Shown: piece by piece, positions 22,930-30,164 of the stretch | How the letters are laid out: each line of letters begins with the position of its first letter | Position numbering within the stretch: position 1 is the first letter of the stretch | Source of the DNA: Bdellovibrionota bacterium | Lineage (GTDB): Bacteria > Bdellovibrionota > Bdellovibrionia > Bdellovibrionales > JAEYZS01 | Length of the DNA stretch: 32,577 bases | Reading direction: 5' to 3' | Assembly: GCA_963169515.1 (NCBI GenBank) | Contig: CAUJEF010000145.1 | Span: forward strand, 1-32,577 | Translations under genes and position numbers: made by a program | The notes under the pieces: model-generated | Database searches by the model: none | What the model saw: only the letters and a program-made list of their open reading frames with translations | What the model was told of the DNA's origin: nothing

Positions 22930-23364
22930 ATGGCAAAAAGCAAAGAAAAGCCAAAAAAGGAAAAGGCTGTGAAAAGCGCAAAACCAGTAAAAGCTGAAAA
23001 GACGCCAAAAGTGAAAGCGGTCAAGGCTCCCGAGGCCATGCTAGCCCCTGCGACGCCCCCGGTTGCCAAAGAAGAAAAACCACCAAAAGTAAAAAAGCCT
23101 ACAAAAGCAGAGCTTGCAAAGGCAGCTCGTGCGCAAGCCCTCTCTGAAGAGGAGGCGCAGCTAGTAAAAAAATGGCAGAAGTTGCAAAAACAGTATGCTG
23201 AAGAAAAAGCCGAAAATTATGCGATTTCCGGATTTTTCGAAATTAAAACACCCCTCAGTCACAAGGTTCATGGGTGGGGTTTAGTTCTAAACCGCCGAGA
23301 AAATTACATCGATGTTATTTTTGAAACGGGAATGAAAACTCTTATTATTAATTACAAAGGTTAA
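22930..23364 (+). CDS. Lys/Ala-rich protein with PcrA-tail-like C-terminal domain
   Basis: 144 residues from the ATG at 22930, behind a strong GGAGGTGAT; the frame upstream to 22834 lies in lpxD. Residues 1-60 are Lys/Ala/Pro-rich and disordered-looking, 61-95 are helical, and the end (about 103-144, SHKVHGWGLVL ... IDVIFETGMKTLIINY) resembles the Tudor-like tail of PcrA/UvrD helicases (the pattern H..fG.G.V ... v.F..G.K.L). That tail binds RNA polymerase in PcrA. A nucleic-acid or polymerase-associated role is an inference. The gene converges with infA, 1 nt apart. Confidence 0.7.
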   Translation: MAKSKEKPKKEKAVKSAKPVKAEKTPKVKAVKAPEAMLAPATPPVAKEEKPPKVKKPTKAELAKAARAQALSEEEAQLVKKWQKLQKQYAEEKAENYAISGFFEIKTPLSHKVHGWGLVLNRRENYIDVIFETGMKTLIINYKG

Positions 23365-23365
23365 T

Positions 23366-23584
23366 CTATTTCTGTCTGTACAGAATAAGACCGTGTGTTG
23401 GGTCGTAGGGTGATACACCCACGGTCACTTTGTCGCCGATCACAACTCGAATGTTAAACCGGCGCATTTTCCCGCAGAGTTTAGTGTTAATTGTCACGCC
23501 ATTTTCTAAAGTAACTTTGTAAATACCGCCGGCATTTGCTTCCACTACTTTACCTTCTAATTGTGCTAAATCGTCTCTGGACAT
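23366..23584 (-). CDS. infA: Translation initiation factor IF-1
   Basis: 72 residues, exactly the family length. An S1/OB fold with LEGKVVEANAGGIYKV and ENGVTINTKLCGKMRRFNI, and the conserved VGVSPYDPTHGLILYR end. It binds the 30S A site with IF-2 and IF-3. Here it is a single gene, not in the spc operon. A candidate promoter lies 30-60 nt upstream. Confidence 0.97.
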   Translation of the reverse strand: MSRDDLAQLEGKVVEANAGGIYKVTLENGVTINTKLCGKMRRFNIRVVIGDKVTVGVSPYDPTHGLILYRQK

Positions 23585-23611
23585 GACACCTCATATTGTG
23601 CTTGTTGTTAT

Positions 23612-23640
23612 AATTCATATAAAAGCCACAATTTTGTCAA
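23612..23640 (-). promoter_or_regulatory. Candidate infA promoter
   Basis: A perfect minus-strand TTGACA (23635-23640) is followed after 17 nt by TGAATT (23612-23617). The -10 is poor; TATGAA at 15 nt is an alternative. Confidence 0.35.
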
Positions 23641-23710
23641 CACAACCCCTGAATTATGGTTAAGATAATCAAATATTCTGCATTGTTTCTTAAAAACCAT
23701 TTAAAGAGAT

Positions 23711-26098
23711 ATGGCGCAACCAAAATTCCAAGATTTTCTAAAAACACTTTTACCTAAAGTTTCGTGGGAATCAGCCCAGGCTGTAATTGAGCTGCAGAAG
23801 CAAGGTGCAACTGTTCCATTTATTGCCCGCTATAGAAAAGAAAAGACCCGCAATCTCGATGAAGTGGCTGTGCGGGATGTGATTGATGCCCATGAAACCT
23901 TCAATGAATTGATTCAACGCCAGGCATTTATTCTTAAGGAAATCGAGTCCCAAGGGAACTTAACCCCTGAGTTAGCAAAACAGATTCTGTCCTCTATGGA
24001 TTTGGCCGAAATCGAAGAGATTTACCGTCCATACAAGAAAAAAAAGAAAACAAAAGCAAAACTGGCAAAAGAGGCCGGTATAGAACCGTTTGCAGATTGG
24101 GTTTGGGGTATTGGTCAGGGGACAAATTCAGAAACTACGGCGCTTGAAGTAAAGGCGAAAGAATTTTTGAATCCGACTGCGCAGTTTGCGACCTACCAAG
24201 AGGTACTCAAAGGTGCAGAAGACATTTTGATCGAACGTCTTATGAACGATCAAGATATTCGTGCATTCATTCGTATTCACTTAATGGAAAAAGGTACGAT
24301 CGTTTCTAAAAAAGGGAAAAAATATAAGGCTCACTCCAAATACGATATGTATTTGGATTTCAAGGAACTAATTAAGCGACTTTTTGATCAAAAAGCGTCT
24401 TATCGTTATATGGCAATGAAACGAGGATGGACAGAAGGGGAGCTCACGCTGTCTATTGTTGGCGAAGAGAATGTGCTGGAAAATCATCTAAGATCCCTCT
24501 GCGTGAAAAAAACAAAAACCCATGCAGAACCATTTTTCGATGGAATGATAAAAAATGCATTGGATTTGCACCTGATGCCATCAATCACAAACGAGATCCA
24601 TAAAAAATTAAAAGATGCAGCCGATGGACACGCCATCGAAGTGTTTGCAGAAAACGTAAATAAGATTTTATTGGCAAGTCCGTTTGGTTCCAAGTGTGTT
24701 TTGGGGATCGACCCCGGCTTGAAAACAGGGGCAAAAGTAGCTCTTGTAAATGCGGATGGAAGCTATGTCTCTCACACAGTATTGACAATTTTGGGGGATG
24801 CAGCTGAAGGCGAGGCCGAAAAACTATTCAAAGATCTTTTTGCAGCGATCAAAGTCGACGCCGTTGCTGTTGGGAATGGCACCGCAGGACGTGAGACCGA
24901 AGTGTTTATTCGAAAAGTTCTTAAAAAGCTCGACATCAATATTCCCGTTGCTATGGTTAATGAATCAGGTGCAAGTGTATACTCGGCTTCGGAAGTTGCG
25001 CGCGAAGAATTCCCGGACTTGGATCTGACAATTCGCGGAGCAATTTCGATCGCAAGGCGTTTGCAAGACCCGTTGGCAGAGCTTGTGAAAATCGATCCAC
25101 AGAGCATCGGTGTTGGACAATATCAACATGACGTTCCGCCAAACAGGCTAAAAAAATCTTTGGATGCCGTTGTTGAATCGAGCGTAAATAAGGTCGGGAT
25201 TGATTTGAATACGGCGTCCTCTTATTTATTGCAATATGTTTCTGGCATAGGTCCGTCGATTGCAAAAAACATTGTCGATCATCGCAAGCAAAATGGCTTG
25301 TTCAAAGAGCGGGACGAATTGCTTAAAATAAAAAATTTCTCAACGACAACCTTTGAACAGGCGGCAGGGTTTTTGCGCGTGCGCGGCGGCACCAATCTTT
25401 TGGATCAGACAGGAATTCATCCGGAAAGCTACAAGGCTTTGCGAGAGATGGCGCACGAGCTTCGTGCGACGCCCGCGTCCCTTATTGGTGAGGGGGCCAA
25501 GAAACTACTGCCATTGAAAGAAAAATGGGCCGAGCTTATCGGTGAATTTACTTTTAATGACATTCTTAAAGAACTTGAGACCCCAGGGCGCGATCCACGG
25601 GACTTGTTTAAGGTCTTTTCATTCCGGGATGATATTTTTGAAATGAAAGATCTTAAGGAACAAATGATTTGCCCTGGAATCGTTACCAACGTGACAAATT
25701 TTGGGGCATTCGTCGATATTGGGGTTCATCAAGATGGGCTGGTACATATTTCTGAATTAACCCATAATTTTGTCGATGATCCGCGGAAGGTTGTTAGCCC
25801 TGGTGATCAGGTCGAGGTCAAGGTATTAAAGATTGATCTTGAAAAGAAACAAATTTTTCTAACAATGAAACTTTCGGCCGCACCCATAGCAGCTCCGCGG
25901 CCGCGACCTCGGCCACAGTCCCAGTCTCAGACGCAAGCTCCTTCAAAAAATCGTTCGCACAAACCAGAGGACAAAAAGCAACAGTTTGATAAAAACAAAA
26001 AAGGCGGATTCAAACCGAAAGCCCAACCCCCTCGGCCCCCAAAGCCAGCTTTTAATAATCCGTTTGCAGCCCTGGCAGATTTAAAAGTGAAGAAGTAG
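23711..26098 (+). CDS. tex: Tex-family RNA-binding transcription accessory protein
   Basis: 795 residues. Tex N-terminal helices with VPFIARYRKE (35-44), an RNase H-like YqgF fold starting VLGIDPGLKTGAK near residue 333, helix-hairpin-helix motifs around 495-570 (LLQYVSGIGPSIAKNIVDHR), and an S1 domain at about 650-720 (GIVTNVTNFGAFVDIGVHQ). A Pro/Arg/Gln/Lys-rich tail of about 75 residues follows, longer than in most homologues. Tex binds nucleic acid and affects transcription and stress tolerance. AAAGAG precedes the ATG. Confidence 0.96.
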   Translation: MAQPKFQDFLKTLLPKVSWESAQAVIELQKQGATVPFIARYRKEKTRNLDEVAVRDVIDAHETFNELIQRQAFILKEIESQGNLTPELAKQILSSMDLAEIEEIYRPYKKKKKTKAKLAKEAGIEPFADWVWGIGQGTNSETTALEVKAKEFLNPTAQFATYQEVLKGAEDILIERLMNDQDIRAFIRIHLMEKGTIVSKKGKKYKAHSKYDMYLDFKELIKRLFDQKASYRYMAMKRGWTEGELTLSIVGEENVLENHLRSLCVKKTKTHAEPFFDGMIKNALDLHLMPSITNEIHKKLKDAADGHAIEVFAENVNKILLASPFGSKCVLGIDPGLKTGAKVALVNADGSYVSHTVLTILGDAAEGEAEKLFKDLFAAIKVDAVAVGNGTAGRETEVFIRKVLKKLDINIPVAMVNESGASVYSASEVAREEFPDLDLTIRGAISIARRLQDPLAELVKIDPQSIGVGQYQHDVPPNRLKKSLDAVVESSVNKVGIDLNTASSYLLQYVSGIGPSIAKNIVDHRKQNGLFKERDELLKIKNFSTTTFEQAAGFLRVRGGTNLLDQTGIHPESYKALREMAHELRATPASLIGEGAKKLLPLKEKWAELIGEFTFNDILKELETPGRDPRDLFKVFSFRDDIFEMKDLKEQMICPGIVTNVTNFGAFVDIGVHQDGLVHISELTHNFVDDPRKVVSPGDQVEVKVLKIDLEKKQIFLTMKLSAAPIAAPRPRPRPQSQSQTQAPSKNRSHKPEDKKQQFDKNKKGGFKPKAQPPRPPKPAFNNPFAALADLKVKK

Positions 26099-26123
26099 GG
26101 GCGGGTTTGTTCCTAATGAGGCT

Positions 26124-26150
26124 TTTTAAAAATGCATCTTCAATAGATGC
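26124..26150 (-). terminator. Terminator of the small exported protein gene
   Basis: On the minus strand GCATCT-ATTGA-AGATGC (26134-26150) is followed by ATTTTT. The stem is only 6 bp. It lies just past the stop at 26159, in the gap between the convergent tex and this gene. Confidence 0.5.
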
Positions 26151-26158
26151 TAATTGCA

Positions 26159-26509
26159 TTACTTTGGAAAGTATAAGAGTTCTTCCGATTGAAAATCGTA
26201 AAGTGCTACAGGCGTTGGACCTTGCTTAATTTCTCGGATGTATAAACGGTTCGACAAAAAATCAACATAGGCGTGTTGGGATAAAATTCTTTGTTTTTGA
26301 TTTGTGGACTTGTCACTTATGGTAATTTCATTTGAACCAAGGCCGTAGTTCCCATCAAGGGTTCCTACCCCAGCTTCCGGTGCCTTGATGGTCACGCATT
26401 TGGTTTTTCCGCAGCTAAACAAAATGAATCCTGTGATCTTAGATGCAGAAAATGTTGAGATAGAAAAAATTAGGGGGGCTATTAGCCCCCCTATAAATAT
26501 CAGTTTCAT
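26159..26509 (-). CDS. Small exported protein of unknown function
   Basis: 116 residues with signal MKLIFIGGLIAPLIFSISTFSA. The mature part is beta-rich, with two Cys close together (SCGKTKC) that may pair. It shares one nucleotide with the stop of the lipoprotein gene upstream (TAATG), so the two are probably translated together. Family not recognised. Confidence 0.7.
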   Translation of the reverse strand: MKLIFIGGLIAPLIFSISTFSASKITGFILFSCGKTKCVTIKAPEAGVGTLDGNYGLGSNEITISDKSTNQKQRILSQHAYVDFLSNRLYIREIKQGPTPVALYDFQSEELLYFPK

Positions 26510-27846
26510 TAATTGATGTTCTCTCGGTTGTCGATTTTATAAAAATAACCGTCGAAACGAACACATTGTTTGTTGGTAATTTTAAGAAGATCTTGCACAT
26601 TGCCATTTGGGAATAAACCACCAGCAGTGTCGTCGGAAATAGACGTTAACTGCCCACAATCATCTATTTGTGGCCTAAGTGTTTTTAAGTCAGAAATCGG
26701 TTCTGCTAGGAGCGCAACAGGTTTGACTTTAGTTGCAACGTGCTCATTTGAATTTCCTACTGTTGTAATAAACGATTGACCGGCAAGTGCAGCTTCGGCG
26801 TTATCCAAAGCCTTCTCTATTTTTGGATCATTTGTTTTAACACACAATCCGTCGGCAAATATGTAACCAGGGCGGTTTTCTGGATTTGATTCACCGTGCG
26901 GGCACAGCGAATCTTGCATCTTTTGCGCCCATCGTGCTCCCGCTACAGCGTCAATTCCCATGTCAATAATTGATCTCATTGCTTTTGGGTCACGTACTTT
27001 TGCAAAGTTAGGCTGTTTCATTAATGCATTTAGAACATTTTGACTGCTAGGACTCAAGCCCTCAAATGTAATGGCTGTATCTATAGCTCCAGACAAACTG
27101 TAAGAGTTCAGAATTGTACTGTAAATTTGCATACCAGATGCGATATACTGCATGGCTTCGACATCTGCGGTATTGATCTTATATTCTTGTGAATTATGCG
27201 CACATTCCTCATAAGAACTGTCCGATGGTTCATACCAATAAACGCTTTCAGAATACACGACTTTGCTCCACGCGCAATTTCGTATTGCAGCCGCCCATGC
27301 CCCACCCGTTTTGTAACCGTTTGGATTTACGTACAATGTGAGCTCAAGGCTTTTATTTTCTTTTAGCCAGTTTCTGAGATTGCTTACCGCTTTGGTGTAT
27401 TCGTCAAGGTGTGCTTGGAAGTCCTCTTCACTTTTAATATCTTCCTGGCCATCAAGAAGGAAATCCTTGATTGATCCTGCTTTTATATTTTCGACCACTC
27501 GTGCATATTCAGCGGCTGATTTTTGATTTCGATCAGTGAGTGGCTTAATTCGTTTAAGCGACCCTTTGGCCACCATTGGAATAGCGACAATGTGTTTATA
27601 AAACTGTGCGCGCTTATTGTTCGGATCTACACGCAATGCCATATCTAAAACGTCATTTGCAAATATAAAGTTGTTTGGGGTCGCGAGTGTTTCGCCAGCG
27701 CGCGCGAGCTTTTCAGCTTTATCGCTGGCACTTACTCCTTTTTCGTTAAGTATATCGTTCGGATTAATCCGAATTGGCTTGATAGAATTAGGTGTACAGC
27801 CTACAGCTACAATGAAAATAGCTGATAGCATTAGAGATCGTTTCAT
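26509..27846 (-). CDS. Lipoprotein, TPR-like N-terminal part
   Basis: 445 residues. Lipobox AVGC with the acylated Cys at 17 (MKRSLMLSAIFIVAVGC). The segment ANDVLDMALRVDPNNKRAQ resembles one tetratricopeptide unit; the middle is helical, and Cys-containing parts (RNCAWSKVV, ECAHNSQ, SLCPHGE, DGLCVK, DDCGQL, KQCVRF) suggest several disulfides. The start is fixed by AGGAGG. A rho-independent terminator lies only 33 nt upstream of the ATG. It is co-transcribed with the small exported protein. Function not recognised. Confidence 0.8.
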   Translation of the reverse strand: MKRSLMLSAIFIVAVGCTPNSIKPIRINPNDILNEKGVSASDKAEKLARAGETLATPNNFIFANDVLDMALRVDPNNKRAQFYKHIVAIPMVAKGSLKRIKPLTDRNQKSAAEYARVVENIKAGSIKDFLLDGQEDIKSEEDFQAHLDEYTKAVSNLRNWLKENKSLELTLYVNPNGYKTGGAWAAAIRNCAWSKVVYSESVYWYEPSDSSYEECAHNSQEYKINTADVEAMQYIASGMQIYSTILNSYSLSGAIDTAITFEGLSPSSQNVLNALMKQPNFAKVRDPKAMRSIIDMGIDAVAGARWAQKMQDSLCPHGESNPENRPGYIFADGLCVKTNDPKIEKALDNAEAALAGQSFITTVGNSNEHVATKVKPVALLAEPISDLKTLRPQIDDCGQLTSISDDTAGGLFPNGNVQDLLKITNKQCVRFDGYFYKIDNRENIN

Positions 27847-27878
27847 GGGGGCCTCCTAAAAAATATTCATGTTTTGCC

Positions 27879-27909
27879 AAAAAAAGGTTCAGCGCCCACG
27901 GCCCGAACC
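27879..27909 (-). terminator. Rho-independent terminator or attenuator before the lipoprotein gene
   Basis: On the minus strand GGTTCGG...GCTGAACC forms an outer stem (7 pairs, one G-T) with an inner GCC/GGC stem and a bulged G, followed by seven T. It sits between the RAYT gene and the lipoprotein gene, 33 nt before the latter's ATG, with no promoter seen after it. It either ends an upstream RNA or attenuates the lipoprotein operon. Confidence 0.75.
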
Positions 27910-28092
27910 ATCCCTCTTTGGCGCTAGTTCATTTGGCACGAATAAGTACAAATACTATGCCTAGAAAAAGTGAGATGTTTTGTAATAAATTCGCGGTATC
28001 CTTACTGTACGCAGGGCAACCACGGTATCAGCAATTCGCCTGTTATGGCCAATGCCCGCACTCCAACGATGATAGAAAAATATTTGGGCGTT
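27910..28092. other. Untranslated stretch between RAYT and terminator
   Basis: This 183-nt stretch has no convincing gene. A plus-strand ORF crosses it but runs into the antisense of the RAYT gene. It may be the leader or a small RNA ended by the adjacent terminator. I could not see a clear promoter in it on the minus strand. Confidence 0.4.
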
Positions 28093-28638
28093 CTAACCGG
28101 GTTGTAGTAACTCCCTTTGCCTTTGAATTAGAACCTTTGCAATATCGCGCTTGATCCCCCGTCCCTCTAAGCGGTTTACTTTAATATAGTCCTTTAAAGT
28201 TAATCGGGATTTCCATCCTACCACGACTCGGGTAAAGGGCCGCAAATCCCAAAATCTTTTTATCCCTGCTTCTTCCTTTGTCTTCCAGCGGCTAATACCC
28301 GTCACCTTCATAGCAATCGCCGCCGTTACAGCGCGAATAAAAGGTTTATAGGTGTATCGATTCGTAAGCTTTATTTCTAAGTGAATATGGTTTCCGACAT
28401 TGGCTCCGAAAAGCAATTTGACCCCGTATTTTTCAGCAAATCTTCTTAGAATAGACCTGATATTTTCTTTATTTTTGGGTTCAAGAAAAGACCATTTGCC
28501 CTTGGCATGTGTAGATCGAAGGACCAAGTGCATGGTTTGTCTGGTGGCAATGGGTCTACCCGAGGCCCGTCCTTTTCTGGTTTTAAGAAGTTCACCTCCA
28601 TAGGCGAGTTCTTGTTTTTTAAAAAGCACTTTTTGCAT
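28093..28638 (-). CDS. REP-associated tyrosine transposase (Y1_Tnp, RAYT)
   Basis: 181 residues. An HUH nuclease motif H84-I-H86 (GNHIHLEIK), a preceding MHLVLRS strand, the KRFWDLRPFTRVV segment and a likely catalytic Tyr151 in LKDYIKVNRLEG are the order and signatures of RAYT proteins. RAYTs nick single-stranded REP hairpins and spread REP repeats, usually as single-copy immobile genes. There are no IS-like flanking ends here. No ribosome site is obvious. The palindromes at 4054-4086 are a possible target. Confidence 0.88.
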   Translation of the reverse strand: MQKVLFKKQELAYGGELLKTRKGRASGRPIATRQTMHLVLRSTHAKGKWSFLEPKNKENIRSILRRFAEKYGVKLLFGANVGNHIHLEIKLTNRYTYKPFIRAVTAAIAMKVTGISRWKTKEEAGIKRFWDLRPFTRVVVGWKSRLTLKDYIKVNRLEGRGIKRDIAKVLIQRQRELLQPG

Positions 28639-28752
28639 GCGAACGAAGGTATAGATTATTCAAAGTAATTGCAACATTCGATGCGCAACAGCAACGGCTT
28701 TTTTTGGACATGGTCGACAAATGTAGCGGATGCCTAATTACTGCCAGCTGAA
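28639..28752. other. Gene-free segment upstream of RAYT
   Basis: Between the RAYT start and the next weak ORF, AT-rich DNA contains a CTTTTTTT run near 28698 but no clean stem before it. Together with the following weak ORF it makes a stretch of about 560 nt without a well-supported gene. Confidence 0.4.
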
Positions 28753-29040
28753 ATGATCAATCTGCACTCAGAGCGGTGGCACCTGAGGACTGTCCGAGAT
28801 TTTTACAAAGAGAACAATAAGCTAGTTGGTCTCAAGGCTGATATATCAACATGCAAGTGGGTCAGTTTTAATTGCATATGCAAATGCCAAGAGCGCCGTC
28901 TAGAAAATTTTGAAAACTCTCTTCAAGCGCTTGAAACAAATAATCAAAGGACATTGAAGTCCTGGAGTTATGACAGTAAACTGACTGAACGCCAAAAAGG
29001 GTTCGCCGAAACTGCACTGAAGATATGGCTCTCACATTAA
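28753..29040 (+). CDS. Hypothetical 95-residue ORF (doubtful)
   Basis: An open frame of 95 codons, MINLHSERWHLRTV ... ALKIWLSH, with a plausible soluble, helical composition and three Cys, but with no Shine-Dalgarno and an in-frame stop shortly upstream. It might be a remnant of a larger protein or a chance ORF. Nothing similar is recognised. Confidence 0.3.
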   Translation: MINLHSERWHLRTVRDFYKENNKLVGLKADISTCKWVSFNCICKCQERRLENFENSLQALETNNQRTLKSWSYDSKLTERQKGFAETALKIWLSH

Positions 29041-29199
29041 TTTTACAATTTTTTTTGTTAAGCAAGTATGAGCGCCTTTCCTATATTTCAACATTTAATT
29101 CCTCAACAGCAAGATTATCACGGAGAAGAACAGCTGCGTCACAAAGCTCAGTACATTTTGAATCGTGGTTAGATTGCATTTGAATGATTTGGTTGTGTT
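29041..29199. other. Gene-free segment
   Basis: Between the doubtful ORF and the HAD gene. A 34-codon plus-strand ORF (29068-29172) lacks support. No clear terminator for the HAD gene is visible. Confidence 0.35.
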
Positions 29200-29994
29200 T
29201 TAAAACTCCCAATCGGCGGGCTTTTTTAAAAATGCGTCTGTAATTGCACAAAAGCCTCGGGAGCCAGAATGCATTGTTACGAATGCGGGCTTGTGTTGAA
29301 TTTGGTCTATAAAGTTTTTTATATTTTCAACGGCAAAGCTATTTTTAAAAAATTGAAACATGGGTTCGTCATTTGGGGAATCACCCACAAATGCGACAGA
29401 TTTTTGAATTTGATCCAATTCATAATTGAATTCTTTTTTTACAAACTCTTTGCACATACTGAGTTTGTCATAGGTTCCGAACCAGCCGTTGACATGAATG
29501 GAGCTTACTTTTGCAACGGCGCCGTGGGCTTCAAATATTTTAACTATTTCCTGGATTTTTTCTTTCGGCAAGGGTTTCACGTCTTCAGAAAAATCAATTG
29601 CAAGGTCCAGAAGCCTGCAAAACTGGTCCGAGGCAACGGCGCAGCCTGGAACTTTTGCTAAAACTTCGGCTTCGATTTTTTCTAATTTCTTTTTATTCTC
29701 AACGCGTATATTTTCTGGAATTGCAAAATGACGGCACATTTTTTTATCTTTGTAGCGAAAATAAAACCCACCGTTTTCGCCAATAACCCCGGCAACGGGC
29801 CAAAACCGCGCAATCATTTCGCACCATCCGGCGGGTCGTCCGGTAACAGGAATGACTGAAATTCCATTTTGATAAAGGTCCCAAAGCGCTTTGTATGAAC
29901 GGTCTGGTAACTTACCATCGTCTGTAATTGTGTCGTCAATATCGGTAAACACAAAACGGATTCCTGGATTTTGAAATTGGTTTAAAGGTCTCAT
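29200..29994 (-). CDS. HAD-superfamily phosphatase (Cof/HAD-IIB type)
   Basis: 264 residues from the ATG at 29994; the frame upstream to 30060 gives a poor N-terminus. Motif I is D18-I-D20-D-T (VFTDIDDTIT), with nucleophile D18. VTGRPAGW (motif II), a Lys in the middle, and FVGDSPNDEPMF (motif IV) follow. The size of the cap matches class IIB. Substrates of such enzymes are sugar phosphates or phosphoglycerate esters; none can be chosen from the sequence. No signal, so cytoplasmic. It is divergent from topA. Confidence 0.88.
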   Translation of the reverse strand: MRPLNQFQNPGIRFVFTDIDDTITDDGKLPDRSYKALWDLYQNGISVIPVTGRPAGWCEMIARFWPVAGVIGENGGFYFRYKDKKMCRHFAIPENIRVENKKKLEKIEAEVLAKVPGCAVASDQFCRLLDLAIDFSEDVKPLPKEKIQEIVKIFEAHGAVAKVSSIHVNGWFGTYDKLSMCKEFVKKEFNYELDQIQKSVAFVGDSPNDEPMFQFFKNSFAVENIKNFIDQIQHKPAFVTMHSGSRGFCAITDAFLKKPADWEF

Positions 29995-30133
29995 AATGAC
30001 AGCATAATTTAAAATTTGTGGATAACAAAGTAGCGAAAACAAATTGGATTTATAATGCACGCGGGCGAATTTAGGACTTGCTAAGTTGTGGTGATGTAGT
30101 TCATTTTTTTTATAAATGTCCCGAGTTATTACC

Positions 30134-30153
30134 GACCTTATTTGAAAAAGGTC
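30134..30153 (+). other. Hairpin in the topA leader
   Basis: GACCTT and AAGGTC pair across an 8-nt loop, ending 1 nt before the AGGAAG ribosome site of topA. It may influence translation. Confidence 0.3.
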
Positions 30154-30164
30154 TAGGAAGATTC

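Noticed and set aside
23372-23387. TTCTGT-CTGT-ACAGAA repeat at the end of infA as terminator
   Set aside because: It lies within the coding sequence and no T-run follows on either strand.
27918-28154. Plus-strand 78-codon ORF with two Cys
   Set aside because: It has no ribosome site and its end is antisense to the RAYT gene; composition shows no clear protein character.
28868-29065. Minus-strand 65-codon ORF
   Set aside because: It is antisense to the equally doubtful 28753 ORF, with no start signal.
29068-29172. 34-codon ORF in the gap before the HAD gene
   Set aside because: No Shine-Dalgarno and no conservation information; length is expected by chance.
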